From Thermodesulfovibrionales bacterium (lineage in GTDB: Bacteria > Nitrospirota > Thermodesulfovibrionia > Thermodesulfovibrionales > UBA9159): a stretch of 47,261 nt of DNA. The stretch is from positions 1 through 47,261 of the forward strand of contig DASRZP010000037.1 in the NCBI GenBank assembly GCA_035686305.1. Reading direction: 5' to 3'. A model generated the notes under the pieces. It searched no databases. It had not been told where the DNA came from and worked only from the letters and a program-made list of their open reading frames with translations. Both the position numbers and the translations under genes were made by a program. Every line of letters starts with the position of its first letter. Positions within the stretch are counted from its first letter, which is position 1. Of this stretch, positions 1 to 7,962 are shown in pieces.

Positions 1-288
1 GAGCGGGAGTACTGTCTGTCGAGGAGAGACCCTTCTCTGCACCTTGCGAGCTGCTTTGCTGCAAAGGAGTCATATCTGAAGGCCATGGGAACCGGTTTCC
101 ACAGGACAGGCATAGATTACATCTTCCAGGAAATAGAGGTCTATGCCGCAAATTCGGGCAAGCCCGAGATCTTGATACACGGCTGGGCGGCGAGGATGGC
201 AAAGAAACGGAAGATTCGACACTGCGCTCTTTCGATCTCCCATGCGTCCCGGTACGCCGTGGCAGCGGTGCTTCTCGCAGGTGACTGA
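1..288 (+). CDS. acpS: Holo-[acyl-carrier-protein] synthase, C-terminal part (5' end outside window)
   Basis: The frame is open from base 1 to the TGA at 286-288, giving 95 residues of a phosphopantetheinyl transferase. These enzymes move the phosphopantetheine arm of CoA onto acyl carrier proteins. The family signature FAAKES-YLKA-GTG is visible (residues 20-33 of the fragment), then DIEV-like 'QEIEV', 'GKPEILIHG' and the C-terminal ALSISH-YAVAAVLL strand. The N-terminal metal-binding aspartate region is cut off by the window edge. An internal ATG at 85 would remove the catalytic FAAKE helix, so it is not the start. The next gene begins 20 bases downstream behind a strong GGAGG, which suggests the enzyme primes carrier proteins used by the following dehydratase and ketosynthase. 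Identity is from motif reading; confidence is high for a fragment. Confidence 0.85.
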   Translation, partial: EREYCLSRRDPSLHLASCFAAKESYLKAMGTGFHRTGIDYIFQEIEVYAANSGKPEILIHGWAARMAKKRKIRHCALSISHASRYAVAAVLLAGD

Positions 289-308
289 GATCGAGAATCG
301 GAGGAGAG

Positions 309-758
309 ATGCGATACCTACTCGTTGACCGTATCGTTGAAGTGAAGGCAGGGGAGAAGATCAGGGGCATAAAGAATATCTCCATGAGTGAGGATTTCCT
401 CGAATACCATTTTCCACGAAACCCCGTAATGCCGGGCATGCTGCTCATCGAGGCTCTGGTCCAGTTGACGGGATGGCTCGAGGCCTCGTCCTCTGACTTC
501 AGAAACTGGTTCCTCCTCTCCAGGGTGCGGTCATCGAGGTTTTATGGCTTTTCCCTTCCCGGAGACCAGGTTGAACTCGCCGTGGAACTCTCGTCTCAGT
601 CAGGGCCCGATAACAGGGTCTATAGAGGAACTGCAACAGTGGAAGGGAAGAAGAAGGCCTCTGCCGAGTTCGAGGGAGAGATCATTCCCCTGGAAGAGAT
701 CGAAGATATCGAAGGTCAGAGGCGATTCTTTTCCCTGCTGACAAGGGAGACGATATGA
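309..758 (+). CDS. FabZ/FabA-like 3-hydroxyacyl-ACP dehydratase (hotdog fold)
   Basis: This is a 149-residue hotdog-fold protein expected to dehydrate 3-hydroxyacyl-ACP. The FabZ active-site stretch HFPRNPVMPGMLLIEAL is present, with catalytic His34 and Glu48. Its length is close to FabZ (about 140-150). The ATG follows GGAGGAG at normal spacing. The stop overlaps the ketosynthase start as ATGA, so the two are translationally coupled. It sits between acpS and a ketosynthase rather than next to lpxA/lpxD, where housekeeping fabZ usually lies. I therefore infer a dedicated dehydratase of an accessory fatty-acid or polyene-like pathway. Substrate chain length cannot be read from sequence. Confidence 0.85.
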   Translation: MRYLLVDRIVEVKAGEKIRGIKNISMSEDFLEYHFPRNPVMPGMLLIEALVQLTGWLEASSSDFRNWFLLSRVRSSRFYGFSLPGDQVELAVELSSQSGPDNRVYRGTATVEGKKKASAEFEGEIIPLEEIEDIEGQRRFFSLLTRETI

Positions 759-2047
759 GCAGTAAGCGGGAAGTAGTTATTACCGGCACAGGACTTGTGA
801 CGCCCCTTGGTATCGGAGTGGAAAAGAATTGGAAGAACGTCCAGGCAATGAAGTCCGGCATCACAGGAATCTCCGACGACACCGTGCCTCGCTTCATGCA
901 GTACAAGGGCAGTATCCCGGCAATCGAGATCGACAGGGATGTGCCTTCCAGTCTCCAGCGCCAGCTGAAATTCCTCAATCGGGGTTCCCGCCTTGGATTC
1001 GCTGCTGTACGTGAGGCGTTCTTTCAGGCCGGGGCTGATCTTTCCGATGTAGAGCCGGCGAGAAGGGGACTCCACATAGCGTCGGGTGACCTGACGACAG
1101 TGGACTGTGTCTTCATGCACGAGGCTCTCAGAGACGCGACTAAGGGTGCCTGGAAGGAGATCGGCCAGGAAACGCTCAACCAGTCGACGCTTTACAAGGT
1201 CAATCCGTACTTCCTTCTCGAATCGATCATGAATAACTCCTTTACGTCCGTCTCGGCCTTCCTCGAATGTATGGGTTCAAATACCTCACTGGCGAGCCAT
1301 GCCCCTTGCGGGGCCCATGCTTTCGAGCTGGCCTTCCGGTCCATTGCGGACGGTCAGGCCGATGTCGCCTTCGCCGTGGGCTGCGGGAACTGGATAACCG
1401 AAATTCCCCTGTTCGAGATGAACAGTCTCGGAATGCTTTCATCCTGTCGTTTGGACGTACACTCCTACAGGCCCTTTGACGCTGCAAGGGATGGATTCAT
1501 CGCTGGAGAAGGCGGCGCCGCCCTTTTCCTCGAAAGTGCGGAACGCGCCGAGCAACGGGGAGCGCGAATACTCGGAAAGGTGATGGGCTTTGGAAATAGC
1601 ATCGCCCTGTGCGATGATGAAGGCCTCGGCATCCCTCCTGAGGTGAGTGCGGGGAGCATGAAGCTCGCCCTCGAAGAAGCGGGCAGTGATCTTGGAGATT
1701 ACGCCTTTGTCTGCGGCCATGGACTCGCCTCAGAGGAGGGAGACAGGTCGGAATTGAGGTCGGTCATGAAGGTCTTTGGAGGCAAGAGAGACGATATCCC
1801 CCTCTGCGGGCTGAAACCGTATACCGGTCACCTCGGCGCAGCGAGTGATATCGGAGAGATCATCCTCGGGATGGAGTCTGTGAGAGGAGGGATAGTGCCC
1901 GCCACCCTGAACTTTGTTGAGGCGGAGCGGGAATACAGCGATCTCAGGATATCGGGTTCTCACCAGCCCTGTCAGGGCTCCTGCTTCATGACTGTGAGCT
2001 ACGGCATAGGAGGACAGTCCTGTGTTGCTGTGGTTCAAGTTCCTTAG
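755..2047 (+). CDS. Beta-ketoacyl-ACP synthase (FabF/KAS II-like condensing enzyme)
   Basis: This 430-residue thiolase-fold enzyme is expected to perform decarboxylative Claisen condensation of malonyl-ACP. The Cys-His-His triad is intact: Cys185 (HAPCGAHA), His322 (CGHGLASEEGD) and His359 (KPYTGHLGAA), with Lys354 also kept. The N-terminal GTGLVTPLG strand and the YRPFDAARDGFIAGEG block (238-253) are typical. The active-site surround (SHAPCGAHA instead of the usual ACATG) and the His322 loop diverge from housekeeping FabF, which points to a specialised branch, as in aryl-polyene or secondary-lipid clusters. It overlaps the dehydratase by 4 bases and is followed 42 bases later by an acyltransferase. 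Family is sure; the product is not known. Confidence 0.88.
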   Translation: MSSKREVVITGTGLVTPLGIGVEKNWKNVQAMKSGITGISDDTVPRFMQYKGSIPAIEIDRDVPSSLQRQLKFLNRGSRLGFAAVREAFFQAGADLSDVEPARRGLHIASGDLTTVDCVFMHEALRDATKGAWKEIGQETLNQSTLYKVNPYFLLESIMNNSFTSVSAFLECMGSNTSLASHAPCGAHAFELAFRSIADGQADVAFAVGCGNWITEIPLFEMNSLGMLSSCRLDVHSYRPFDAARDGFIAGEGGAALFLESAERAEQRGARILGKVMGFGNSIALCDDEGLGIPPEVSAGSMKLALEEAGSDLGDYAFVCGHGLASEEGDRSELRSVMKVFGGKRDDIPLCGLKPYTGHLGAASDIGEIILGMESVRGGIVPATLNFVEAEREYSDLRISGSHQPCQGSCFMTVSYGIGGQSCVAVVQVP

Positions 2048-2089
2048 TTTCACAGAGGGCCCTGCCTTCTCCCCTTTGGTGTCGTAACG

Positions 2090-3046
2090 GTGGCAGAGAG
2101 TCACAGGAAGAAGAGGGAAAAAGGGCTTGTCATACAGGTCGTGGAATATGTATCGATCTACGGCCTCCTCCTGCTTTCCCGCGTCATCCCCATCCCTGCG
2201 ATCCACGTTATCAGCCGTTTTCTCGGGCGACTCTTCTTTCTCCTGGTCAAGAAGCGAAGGACCATCGCTATAGAGAACCTCAGGAATGCCCTCGGCAGCG
2301 AAAAGAGCGACGAGGAGATTCGGGTGATCGCACGCGAAAGCTGCGCCTCTTTTTTTCTGACCTTTCTTGAGATCGCAAAGTTCCGGCGCCTTTTCAGGAA
2401 TCCTGAAGCCTTCGAGGCGTTGAGAAGATCATCGGAGGGATTGGATGCGCTCTTCAGGAAGGCTAAGCAGACACACGACGAAAGCGGTGGCTGCATATTC
2501 GTGACGCCTCACATAGGTAACTGGGAGGTTCTACCCCACGTGAGCGCCATGGTGGGCATCCCCCTTGCTGTTGTGGTGCGGCCTCTCGATAACCGTTACC
2601 TCGAACGGTTGATATTTGGGGACCGTGCCACAAGCGGTCAGGTCATCATCCCGAGGAAGAACTCGCTCTTTGTCCTTCAGAAGACACTCCAGCAGGGGAG
2701 ATCGATAGGGATGCTTCCCGATCAGAGTACGATGCGCGGCATCCTCGTCGATTTCTTCAATCGAAAGGCAACGACCACACCCGTCCCCGCCCTGCTGGCT
2801 ATTACGTACAAGAGACCGATCGTTGTTGTCGCTTGCTGCCGGAAGCGCGAAGGCTATGGGTTTGAGGGATTCGTCTCCGACGCCCTCTGGCCAGGGAAAT
2901 TCACGAGCGAGAAAGAAGAGCTCTTCCGTCTCACAGAAGCGATGAACAGGGAGATGGAGAAGGTCGTTCGAAAATATCCTGAGCAGTACCTCTGGATGCA
3001 CAACCGATGGAAGCGATATGAGGGCAAAAGGGAATTCATGACGTGA
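2090..3046 (+). CDS. Lysophospholipid/lipid A-type acyltransferase (LpxL/HtrB family)
   Basis: This 318-residue inner-membrane acyltransferase of the LpxL/HtrB family moves an acyl chain from ACP to a lipid acceptor. An N-terminal hydrophobic anchor spans about residues 20-52. The catalytic HX4E box is His141-Glu146 in TPHIGNWEV; a LPDQ block and the C-terminal WMHNRWK signature follow. The start is a GTG at 2090 with a poor ribosome site; no better in-frame start was seen before the first conserved block. It is placed directly after AcpS, a dehydratase and a ketosynthase, so it may attach the chain made by those enzymes to a membrane lipid. A housekeeping lipid A role is the alternative. Confidence 0.82.
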   Translation: MAESHRKKREKGLVIQVVEYVSIYGLLLLSRVIPIPAIHVISRFLGRLFFLLVKKRRTIAIENLRNALGSEKSDEEIRVIARESCASFFLTFLEIAKFRRLFRNPEAFEALRRSSEGLDALFRKAKQTHDESGGCIFVTPHIGNWEVLPHVSAMVGIPLAVVVRPLDNRYLERLIFGDRATSGQVIIPRKNSLFVLQKTLQQGRSIGMLPDQSTMRGILVDFFNRKATTTPVPALLAITYKRPIVVVACCRKREGYGFEGFVSDALWPGKFTSEKEELFRLTEAMNREMEKVVRKYPEQYLWMHNRWKRYEGKREFMT

Positions 3047-3155
3047 CTGGTCTCATACACGCCCTGCGCTTATCTCAATCGATTCCAGAATTCCGGCGGC
3101 ACGGCAATGGGTCATTCCTTCGTGAGAAACCACGGGCGCGCAGGCATCGCTGATT

Positions 3156-3164
3156 TGGTATACT
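3156..3164 (+). promoter_or_regulatory. Extended -10 promoter for the DUF72 gene
   Basis: TGG-TATACT (TG-N-TATAAT type) lies 34 bases before the ATG at 3199. No recognisable -35 is 17 bases upstream, as is common for extended -10 promoters. A transcript start near 3171 would leave a roughly 28-base leader, which supports ATG 3199 over the TTG at 3169 as the start of the next gene. Confidence 0.4.
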
Positions 3165-3198
3165 GACATTGAACAGAGCACAGCGTACGGGGCCCCTG

Positions 3199-3963
3199 AT
3201 GAAGATCTATGTCGGCACAAGCGGCTACGGGTACAGCGAATGGAAAGGAACATTCTACCCTGAAACGATCTCGCCCAAGGAAATGCTCCGCTTCTATTCG
3301 GAACGCCTCAGCGCTGTAGAGATCAATAATACCTTTTATCGCATGCCCACCGAAGGCATCCTCGCGTCCTGGGCGGAACAGGTCCCCGGCAATTTTCTCT
3401 TTGCCATCAAAGCGCCCCAGGTCATAACGCATCTGAAGCGTTTGCGAAATGTGGCAGAGGAGACCGAGTACCTCTTCAGGTCGCTCTCAGTCCTGGACAG
3501 GAGACTGGGGCCGGTCCTTTTTCAGTTTCCCAAGAGTTTTCGTGAGGACCGTCTTGCACTGGAAGCGTTTCTCTCTCTTATTCCCGGACATATCTCCTGC
3601 GCATTTGAGTTCCGCAGTCCGTCCTGGCTTGATGGTGAAATCCCGGTCCTCCTTTCCAAAAGGGGATACAGCCTGTGCGTCACTGATGGAGATGAGAATC
3701 CGGCAGCGATCATCAATGCTGCTCCCTGGGGGTACCTTCGCCTGCGCCGTCCCGACTATACGGATGCCGATCTGTCTCAATGGATGGAACGAATCCTTGT
3801 GCAAACATGGGAGAGGGCCTTCGTCTTTTTCAAACACGAGGAAGGGGCCAGGGGGGCCGAAATGGCGATATGGTTTCGTGAGCTTGCCGATTCGAGGACG
3901 AGGGAAGATGTCAGGACCAGAAGGAAAAAACGTTCAACCGGTGCGAAATTGAAGGGAGAATGA
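3199..3963 (+). CDS. DUF72 (YecE-like) family protein
   Basis: This 254-residue protein opens with KIYVGTSGYGYSEWKGTFYP, the hallmark of DUF72/YecE, a TIM-barrel family whose biochemical role is unsettled. Further family features are EINNTFYRMP (about 41-50), FAIKAP-ITH (about 67-76), 'GPVLFQFP' and the 'AFEFRSPSW' stretch. A basic tail (RTRRKKRSTG) ends the protein. I start at ATG 3199 because family members begin at this motif and a promoter-like element lies just upstream; a TTG at 3169 would add ten non-conserved residues. It converges on the LOG-family gene and shares no obvious pathway with its neighbours. No function is assigned. Confidence 0.85.
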   Translation: MKIYVGTSGYGYSEWKGTFYPETISPKEMLRFYSERLSAVEINNTFYRMPTEGILASWAEQVPGNFLFAIKAPQVITHLKRLRNVAEETEYLFRSLSVLDRRLGPVLFQFPKSFREDRLALEAFLSLIPGHISCAFEFRSPSWLDGEIPVLLSKRGYSLCVTDGDENPAAIINAAPWGYLRLRRPDYTDADLSQWMERILVQTWERAFVFFKHEEGARGAEMAIWFRELADSRTREDVRTRRKKRSTGAKLKGE

Positions 3964-3966
3964 ACG

Positions 3967-3982
3967 GCAAGGGCAGCCTTGC
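3967..3982. terminator. Stem-loop between convergent genes
   Basis: GCAAGG-GCAG-CCTTGC forms a perfect 6-bp stem with a 4-base loop in the 36 bases between the DUF72 and LOG stop codons. The position suits a bidirectional transcription end. There is no T run on either side, so intrinsic termination is doubtful. Confidence 0.3.
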
Positions 3983-3999
3983 AGGGGAATGGCAGTGAG

Positions 4000-5034
4000 T
4001 CACCCACTGTTTATCGCGTCGATAAGACTCCTCAGTCTTCCAAAATTCTTTCGGTCGAAGTCCATAACGAGCCTCGGCAGTGCTTCTATTTCAGGTTCAT
4101 CCCCTTCAGCCGGCAGGGGTCCGGACAGATGCATCTCGCCCTCCGGCGCGAGAATGTCGGAGAAACGCTCCCGCAAGGTCATGACCGATCCTGTATCGAG
4201 AGATGAAGAAAGTCTTATGACCAGCCGGCCTTCAACGTATCTGAGGCTATGATAGCGACGGTAGAAACGGTTGATCCTTTCCATGGCTTCTTGCACCGAA
4301 TCGACGAGTTCAAAGAGGTGGAAATCGGAATCACTGAGATACCCCTCGGTGAGGAGTTTTTCCCGGAAAAAACGGATGTACTCGGACCAATATGAACCTC
4401 CCGGCTCATCGACAAGAATGAGGGGTATGGGGTCACGCTTTCCCGTCTGCACGAGTGTCAGGGTCTCCATCGCCTCGTCGAGGGTGCCGAATCCTCCGGG
4501 AAAAAGCACAATTGCATCCGCCTCTTTGATGAAAGCCACCTTTCGGTTGAAGAAGTACTTGTAGACGATGAGGCGGGGGTTCCCCTCAAGGACCGGGTTC
4601 GGTCTCTGCTCAAAGGGAAGCCGGATATTAACACCGAAAGAGTGTTCAGATCCGGCCCCTTCGTTGACCGCCTGCATAATGCCGGGCCCTCCGCCCGTGA
4701 TCACCATATAGCCAGCCTCGGCAATCCTTTTTCCGAGAAGCCTCGCCATGCTATAAATATGCTCCACAGGCTGCGTCCTCGCTGAGCCGAAGACGGTGAC
4801 CTTTCTTATGTGCCTGTAAGGTCCGAATACCTTGGACGTGAACCGCATCTCTTTCAGCGTAGAGTTCATGAGCTTGAGGTCTGCCTTATCCTCTCTCTCC
4901 TCTTGAGCGGCCTTGAGTGCAGCAAGAATCATCTCACGAACCAGTTCCGGGCTATGGATATCACCCGCAAGCTCAATGAGCTGGTCTATCGCTTTGTCGA
5001 CAGGTCCGTTGCATCTGTTGAAACGTAATTGCAT
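4000..5034 (-). CDS. LOG-family protein (lysine-decarboxylase-like fold; predicted nucleotide N-glycosidase)
   Basis: This 344-residue protein has a central Rossmann-like LOG domain (about residues 75-260). The two LOG motifs are present: GGGPGIM at 114-120 and PGGFGTLDE at 179-187. LOG enzymes cleave nucleoside 5'-monophosphates, for example cytokinin ribotides in plants or purine/pyrimidine monophosphates in PpnN. The older label lysine decarboxylase is a misnomer. It is longer than minimal LOG proteins (about 190 residues): a helical N-terminal extension of about 75 residues and a C-terminal extension of about 80 are unassigned. It lies 82 bases after the cytochrome b subunit IV gene on the same strand, so it may be read through from that operon. 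Function is inferred from the fold only. Confidence 0.8.
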   Translation of the reverse strand: MQLRFNRCNGPVDKAIDQLIELAGDIHSPELVREMILAALKAAQEEREDKADLKLMNSTLKEMRFTSKVFGPYRHIRKVTVFGSARTQPVEHIYSMARLLGKRIAEAGYMVITGGGPGIMQAVNEGAGSEHSFGVNIRLPFEQRPNPVLEGNPRLIVYKYFFNRKVAFIKEADAIVLFPGGFGTLDEAMETLTLVQTGKRDPIPLILVDEPGGSYWSEYIRFFREKLLTEGYLSDSDFHLFELVDSVQEAMERINRFYRRYHSLRYVEGRLVIRLSSSLDTGSVMTLRERFSDILAPEGEMHLSGPLPAEGDEPEIEALPRLVMDFDRKNFGRLRSLIDAINSG

Positions 5035-5116
5035 GGGCTCTGAAGATTGCTTCCTTCTTATCTATCCCTTGAGATTATCTATCTTATCTAAGGTTCTTTC
5101 AAGCATCGTGTCTCAA

Positions 5117-5503
5117 CTACTGGCTTAACGCCGGAATCACGGTAAACAGGACAAAGGCCAGAAGAAGGAACATGCCCACGAGAGATGCCCTGAGTCTACC
5201 GTGCCTACCCCTGTCTATGTACGGAATAAGGATAAGCGCCAGAACGGCAAGGGAAGGGATGAGCACAGTCCCGATAAAGGTGGTGTTTCCCGGAAAGTAC
5301 CGGACGAGCTGGTATGACCATAGGAAATACCATTCGGGCTTTGGCTGGTACTGGGCCGAAAAATCTATCTGTCTTCCGATCTCCGGAGGATACAAGAGGG
5401 CGAGGGCCAGCGTAAGTTCTGTCACGAGAAAAACCACAAAGAGTATCTCGACAAGATAGTCGGGATAGAATCTTTTTCCCCTATCCCTTTCATGAGAAGC
5501 CAT
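5117..5503 (-). CDS. petD: Cytochrome b/b6 C-terminal domain protein (subunit IV-like)
   Basis: This 128-residue membrane protein corresponds to the C-terminal third of cytochrome b, encoded separately as in b6f-type complexes. Three hydrophobic helices are visible (about 18-38, 75-94, 105-124). The quinol-site PEWY motif is present at residues 56-59 (KPEWYFLWSY). It follows the b6-like gene after 3 bases, so the pair is co-translated and forms one split cytochrome b. It is shorter than plant subunit IV (about 160). With the Rieske gene upstream it forms the quinol-oxidising core of an electron-transfer complex in the cytoplasmic membrane. No c1 or cytochrome f gene is adjacent. Confidence 0.88.
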   Translation of the reverse strand: MASHERDRGKRFYPDYLVEILFVVFLVTELTLALALLYPPEIGRQIDFSAQYQPKPEWYFLWSYQLVRYFPGNTTFIGTVLIPSLAVLALILIPYIDRGRHGRLRASLVGMFLLLAFVLFTVIPALSQ

Positions 5504-5506
5504 TGC

Positions 5507-6154
5507 TTAGAGACCTCCAGAGATCCCCTGACGCTTCACCATGTGAGCGTGTGCCCAGAGAATGAGAGCCATCATAAGAGGCAGATACAGAACATGCATA
5601 CTGTAGAAGCGGATCAGTGTCGTCCCATCTACCTCAGGACCTCCCCTCAGGGCGTAGAGAAGGATACGTCCGATGGCAGGGAGAGTCCCGGCCATCGAAG
5701 TTCCCACGACCGTTGCCCAATAGGCCTTCTGGTCCCAGGGGAGGAGATACCCGGTAAAGCCCGAGGCCATGGAAAGGATAAATGTTAAGACTCCCGCTAT
5801 CCAGTTCAATTCACGGGGCGGCCGGTAAGCCTTGGATACAAAGACGCGGACAGCGTGAAGGATGACGAAGATGATCAGAAGGCTGGCAGACCACGTATGC
5901 ACGCTCCTGATCAGCCAGCCCAACCTCACCTCCTCCTGGATCCTCATAATACTCTTGTAAGCCTCCAGCTCCGAAGGGACATAGTATACCGAAAGGAGGA
6001 GTCCCGAGAATGCGGATATCAGGAAGAGGGCAAGGGCTGTACCGCCAAGGCAATAGGAGTAATTAAGGCCCTCCGGAACAGGTCTCTCGAGGAACCGACG
6101 ATGGGGATCCCTGACACCAAATCTGGTGTCTATCCAGTCAAAGAACCTTCCCAT
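5507..6154 (-). CDS. petB: Cytochrome b6-like diheme subunit
   Basis: This 215-residue, four-helix cytochrome b N-terminal half carries two b-type hemes. The four ligands are His86, His100, His187 and His202, with 13 residues between the first pair and 14 between the second. The 14-residue gap is the b6 pattern; mitochondrial-type b has 13. Cys35 in the sequence NYSYCLGG matches the cysteine that binds the extra heme c-n (c-i) in b6f complexes. The GYLLPWDQKAYWA block (135-147) lies in the quinol-site region. The length equals that of chloroplast b6 (215). It lies 78 bases after the Rieske gene and 3 bases before subunit IV. Confidence 0.92.
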   Translation of the reverse strand: MGRFFDWIDTRFGVRDPHRRFLERPVPEGLNYSYCLGGTALALFLISAFSGLLLSVYYVPSELEAYKSIMRIQEEVRLGWLIRSVHTWSASLLIIFVILHAVRVFVSKAYRPPRELNWIAGVLTFILSMASGFTGYLLPWDQKAYWATVVGTSMAGTLPAIGRILLYALRGGPEVDGTTLIRFYSMHVLYLPLMMALILWAHAHMVKRQGISGGL

Positions 6155-6232
6155 TGCAACCTTCGCCGAAGAGCATTCGGGGAACCGATACTCTGTGATT
6201 AATCCCTGTATCGGCCTTGTGACGAAAGAGCT

Positions 6233-6676
6233 TCATACTTTCATCCCTACATATGCCTTGCCATCCCTGATTTCGAAGGGCAACCTTCTCAACGGTTCAG
6301 GCGGAGGCCCTGCAATCACCTGACCATTCATGCCGTATCTGCCGCCATGACAGGGACAGAGGAATTCTTTCTTGTTATTGTCCCAGTTTACGAGGCATCC
6401 GAGGTGGCTGCAGACAGGGGAGAGGGCGATCATACCCTCCTCGGACACAACAACGAAGACCTTTGTATGGATCCTTCTTCCTCTGCTCTCATAGAAAAAC
6501 TCTGCCCTCCTCACCCCTTGCCGGGGGAGCTCATCCTCGTCAAGAACAGGGAAAAAGCTCACAGTTTTTTTCTTAATCCTTGATGGATAGAGAGAGAGGA
6601 CGGGGAGCACAAGAACAGCAGCGAGGAGAACAAAAAAGGATTTAATGATCCCCTTAAGAAAATCCCTTCTCTTCAT
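6233..6676 (-). CDS. Rieske [2Fe-2S] iron-sulfur protein
   Basis: This 147-residue Rieske protein transfers electrons from quinol to a c-type cytochrome. Cluster ligands are Cys89 and His91 (CSHLGC) and Cys107 and His110 (CPCHGG); Cys94 and Cys109 would form the stabilising disulfide. The N-terminus MKRRDFLKG plus a hydrophobic segment (about 12-29) is a twin-arginine-type signal anchor, so the protein is exported folded and stays tethered by its helix. It is first in the Rieske-b6-subunit IV operon. No clear Shine-Dalgarno precedes the ATG at 6676, and an inverted repeat lies 8 bases upstream of it. Confidence 0.92.
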   Translation of the reverse strand: MKRRDFLKGIIKSFFVLLAAVLVLPVLSLYPSRIKKKTVSFFPVLDEDELPRQGVRRAEFFYESRGRRIHTKVFVVVSEEGMIALSPVCSHLGCLVNWDNNKKEFLCPCHGGRYGMNGQVIAGPPPEPLRRLPFEIRDGKAYVGMKV

Positions 6677-6683
6677 GAATGGC

Positions 6684-6702
6684 GTGACTCGTATCGAGTT
6701 AC
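6684..6702. repeat. Inverted repeat just upstream of the Rieske start codon
   Basis: GTGACTCG-TAT-CGAGTTAC pairs over 8 positions (one G-T) around a 3-base loop. It lies between ihfB and the Rieske gene, immediately before the Rieske ATG. It could be a protein-binding operator or an RNA hairpin covering the ribosome entry site. No T run follows, so it is not a convincing terminator. Confidence 0.35.
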
Positions 6703-6751
6703 CCGCAACAGATCACGGGCGGATTTCTCATCACCGGTCACCTCTGACTCC

Positions 6752-7033
6752 CTATTGTGCGTTCAGGGCGTCCCTCAGTGCCTTTCCTACCTTGAAATGG
6801 AGAACGTTTTTCGCAGGGACCTCAACCTTGTCGCCGGTCTTGGGATTCCTTGCCGTCCTCGGCCGCCTCTGTTTCAGCCTGAAATTACCGAAGCCCCGGA
6901 TCTCGATCTTTTCTCCCTTTGAGAGCGCCTCTCTGATACTGTCGAACACGGTTTCGACGATGATTTCCGTCTGCTTCCTTGTGAGACCGTCGACGCGTTC
7001 TGAAATCCTGTCAATGAGAACTGATTTTGTCAT
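6752..7033 (-). CDS. ihfB: IHF-beta/HU-family DNA-bending protein
   Basis: This 93-residue histone-like protein has the family core EIRGFGNF (about 44-51), RNPKTGDKV (62-70) and the C-terminal HFKVGKALRD. It begins MTKSVLIDRI, and the IEIRGFG and HF-GK-LRD details are closer to IHF-beta than to HU. IHF bends DNA at specific sites and helps promoters, including those needing looped activators. In E. coli the order is cmk-rpsA-ihfB; here ihfB also lies downstream of cmk and rpsA (after sppA), which supports the name. The start ATG follows GAGGAGG closely. Whether it pairs with an alpha subunit or forms a homodimer cannot be seen. Confidence 0.82.
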   Translation of the reverse strand: MTKSVLIDRISERVDGLTRKQTEIIVETVFDSIREALSKGEKIEIRGFGNFRLKQRRPRTARNPKTGDKVEVPAKNVLHFKVGKALRDALNAQ

Positions 7034-7113
7034 ACAACCTCCTCTTCATCACTCTAGATTCAGTTTGGATAAGGTCAGGGTCTCTTCCAGGCCTTGACAC
7101 TCATCCTGTCCTC

Positions 7114-7962
7114 TTATGGCGCAAAGACATACTTGATCTTTACCGAAGGGAACAGATCAGACAGTTCCTTCGGAAGAGAGCCCCTAAGGAGATCCACCAG
7201 TGAGGTCTTTTCCTTTTTATCGATCACATCAGGTTCGCCCGGTATCCCGGAAAGCCTTGCAGCAACCTTGACCGCGTCCTCGATGTTTCCTAATTCATCG
7301 ACGAGACCGGCCTGCACTGCCTGTCTTCCCGTGAATATCCTGCCGTCGGCCAGCTTCTTCACATTTTCGGGCGTCATCTTTCTTCCCTCGGCAACGGCCC
7401 TTATGAACTGCTCGTGAACGTCGTCAAGCACCTCCTGGAGTATTATCCTTTCTTCCTTCCCGATACCCCTGAATGCCGATGCCATATCCTTGTGCTGTCC
7501 GCTCTTGATCACTTCGGTCTTGACGCCCACCTTACTCATGAGACCTTCCAGATTCGGGATCTCCATGATGACGCCAATGGACCCCGTAAGGGTCCCCGGG
7601 TTGGCAACGATCCTCGACGCCGGGGCAGAGACATAGTAGCCACCGGAAGCCGCCAGAGATCCCATCGATACAACCACCTTCTTCTTCGAGACCGCCCTTT
7701 TCACTTCTTCATAGATCTCCTGCGACGGAGCAACGGCCCCGCCGGGGCTGTCAACCCGCAGGACTATCGCCTTGACGGACTGGTTTTTGGTCTGCTCCTT
7801 TATCTCTTCTATTGCGTTCTTGGAGTCCAGGATGGGTCCTTCGATCCTGACAATGGCGACCTTTTCTCCTATGGGCACATTCTTTTCGAAGAGGGTAATC
7901 GCTGCGCTCAGCACCAGGAGCAGAACAAGAAGGCCTAAGAGTATGAGACATGCCTTCTTCAT
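7114..7962 (-). CDS. sppA: Signal peptide peptidase SppA
   Basis: This 282-residue, short-form (single-domain) SppA degrades leftover signal peptides in the membrane. An N-terminal anchor helix spans about residues 4-24. The Ser/Lys dyad is predicted as Ser106 (SLAASGGYY) and Lys158 (KSGQHKD); their spacing of 52 matches that in the Bacillus enzyme. The oxyanion DSPGG motif is at 71-75 and NPGTLTGSIG at 121-130. The gene starts in the ATGA overlap with the rpsA stop and is therefore coupled to it. Confidence 0.92.
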   Translation of the reverse strand: MKKACLILLGLLVLLLVLSAAITLFEKNVPIGEKVAIVRIEGPILDSKNAIEEIKEQTKNQSVKAIVLRVDSPGGAVAPSQEIYEEVKRAVSKKKVVVSMGSLAASGGYYVSAPASRIVANPGTLTGSIGVIMEIPNLEGLMSKVGVKTEVIKSGQHKDMASAFRGIGKEERIILQEVLDDVHEQFIRAVAEGRKMTPENVKKLADGRIFTGRQAVQAGLVDELGNIEDAVKVAARLSGIPGEPDVIDKKEKTSLVDLLRGSLPKELSDLFPSVKIKYVFAP

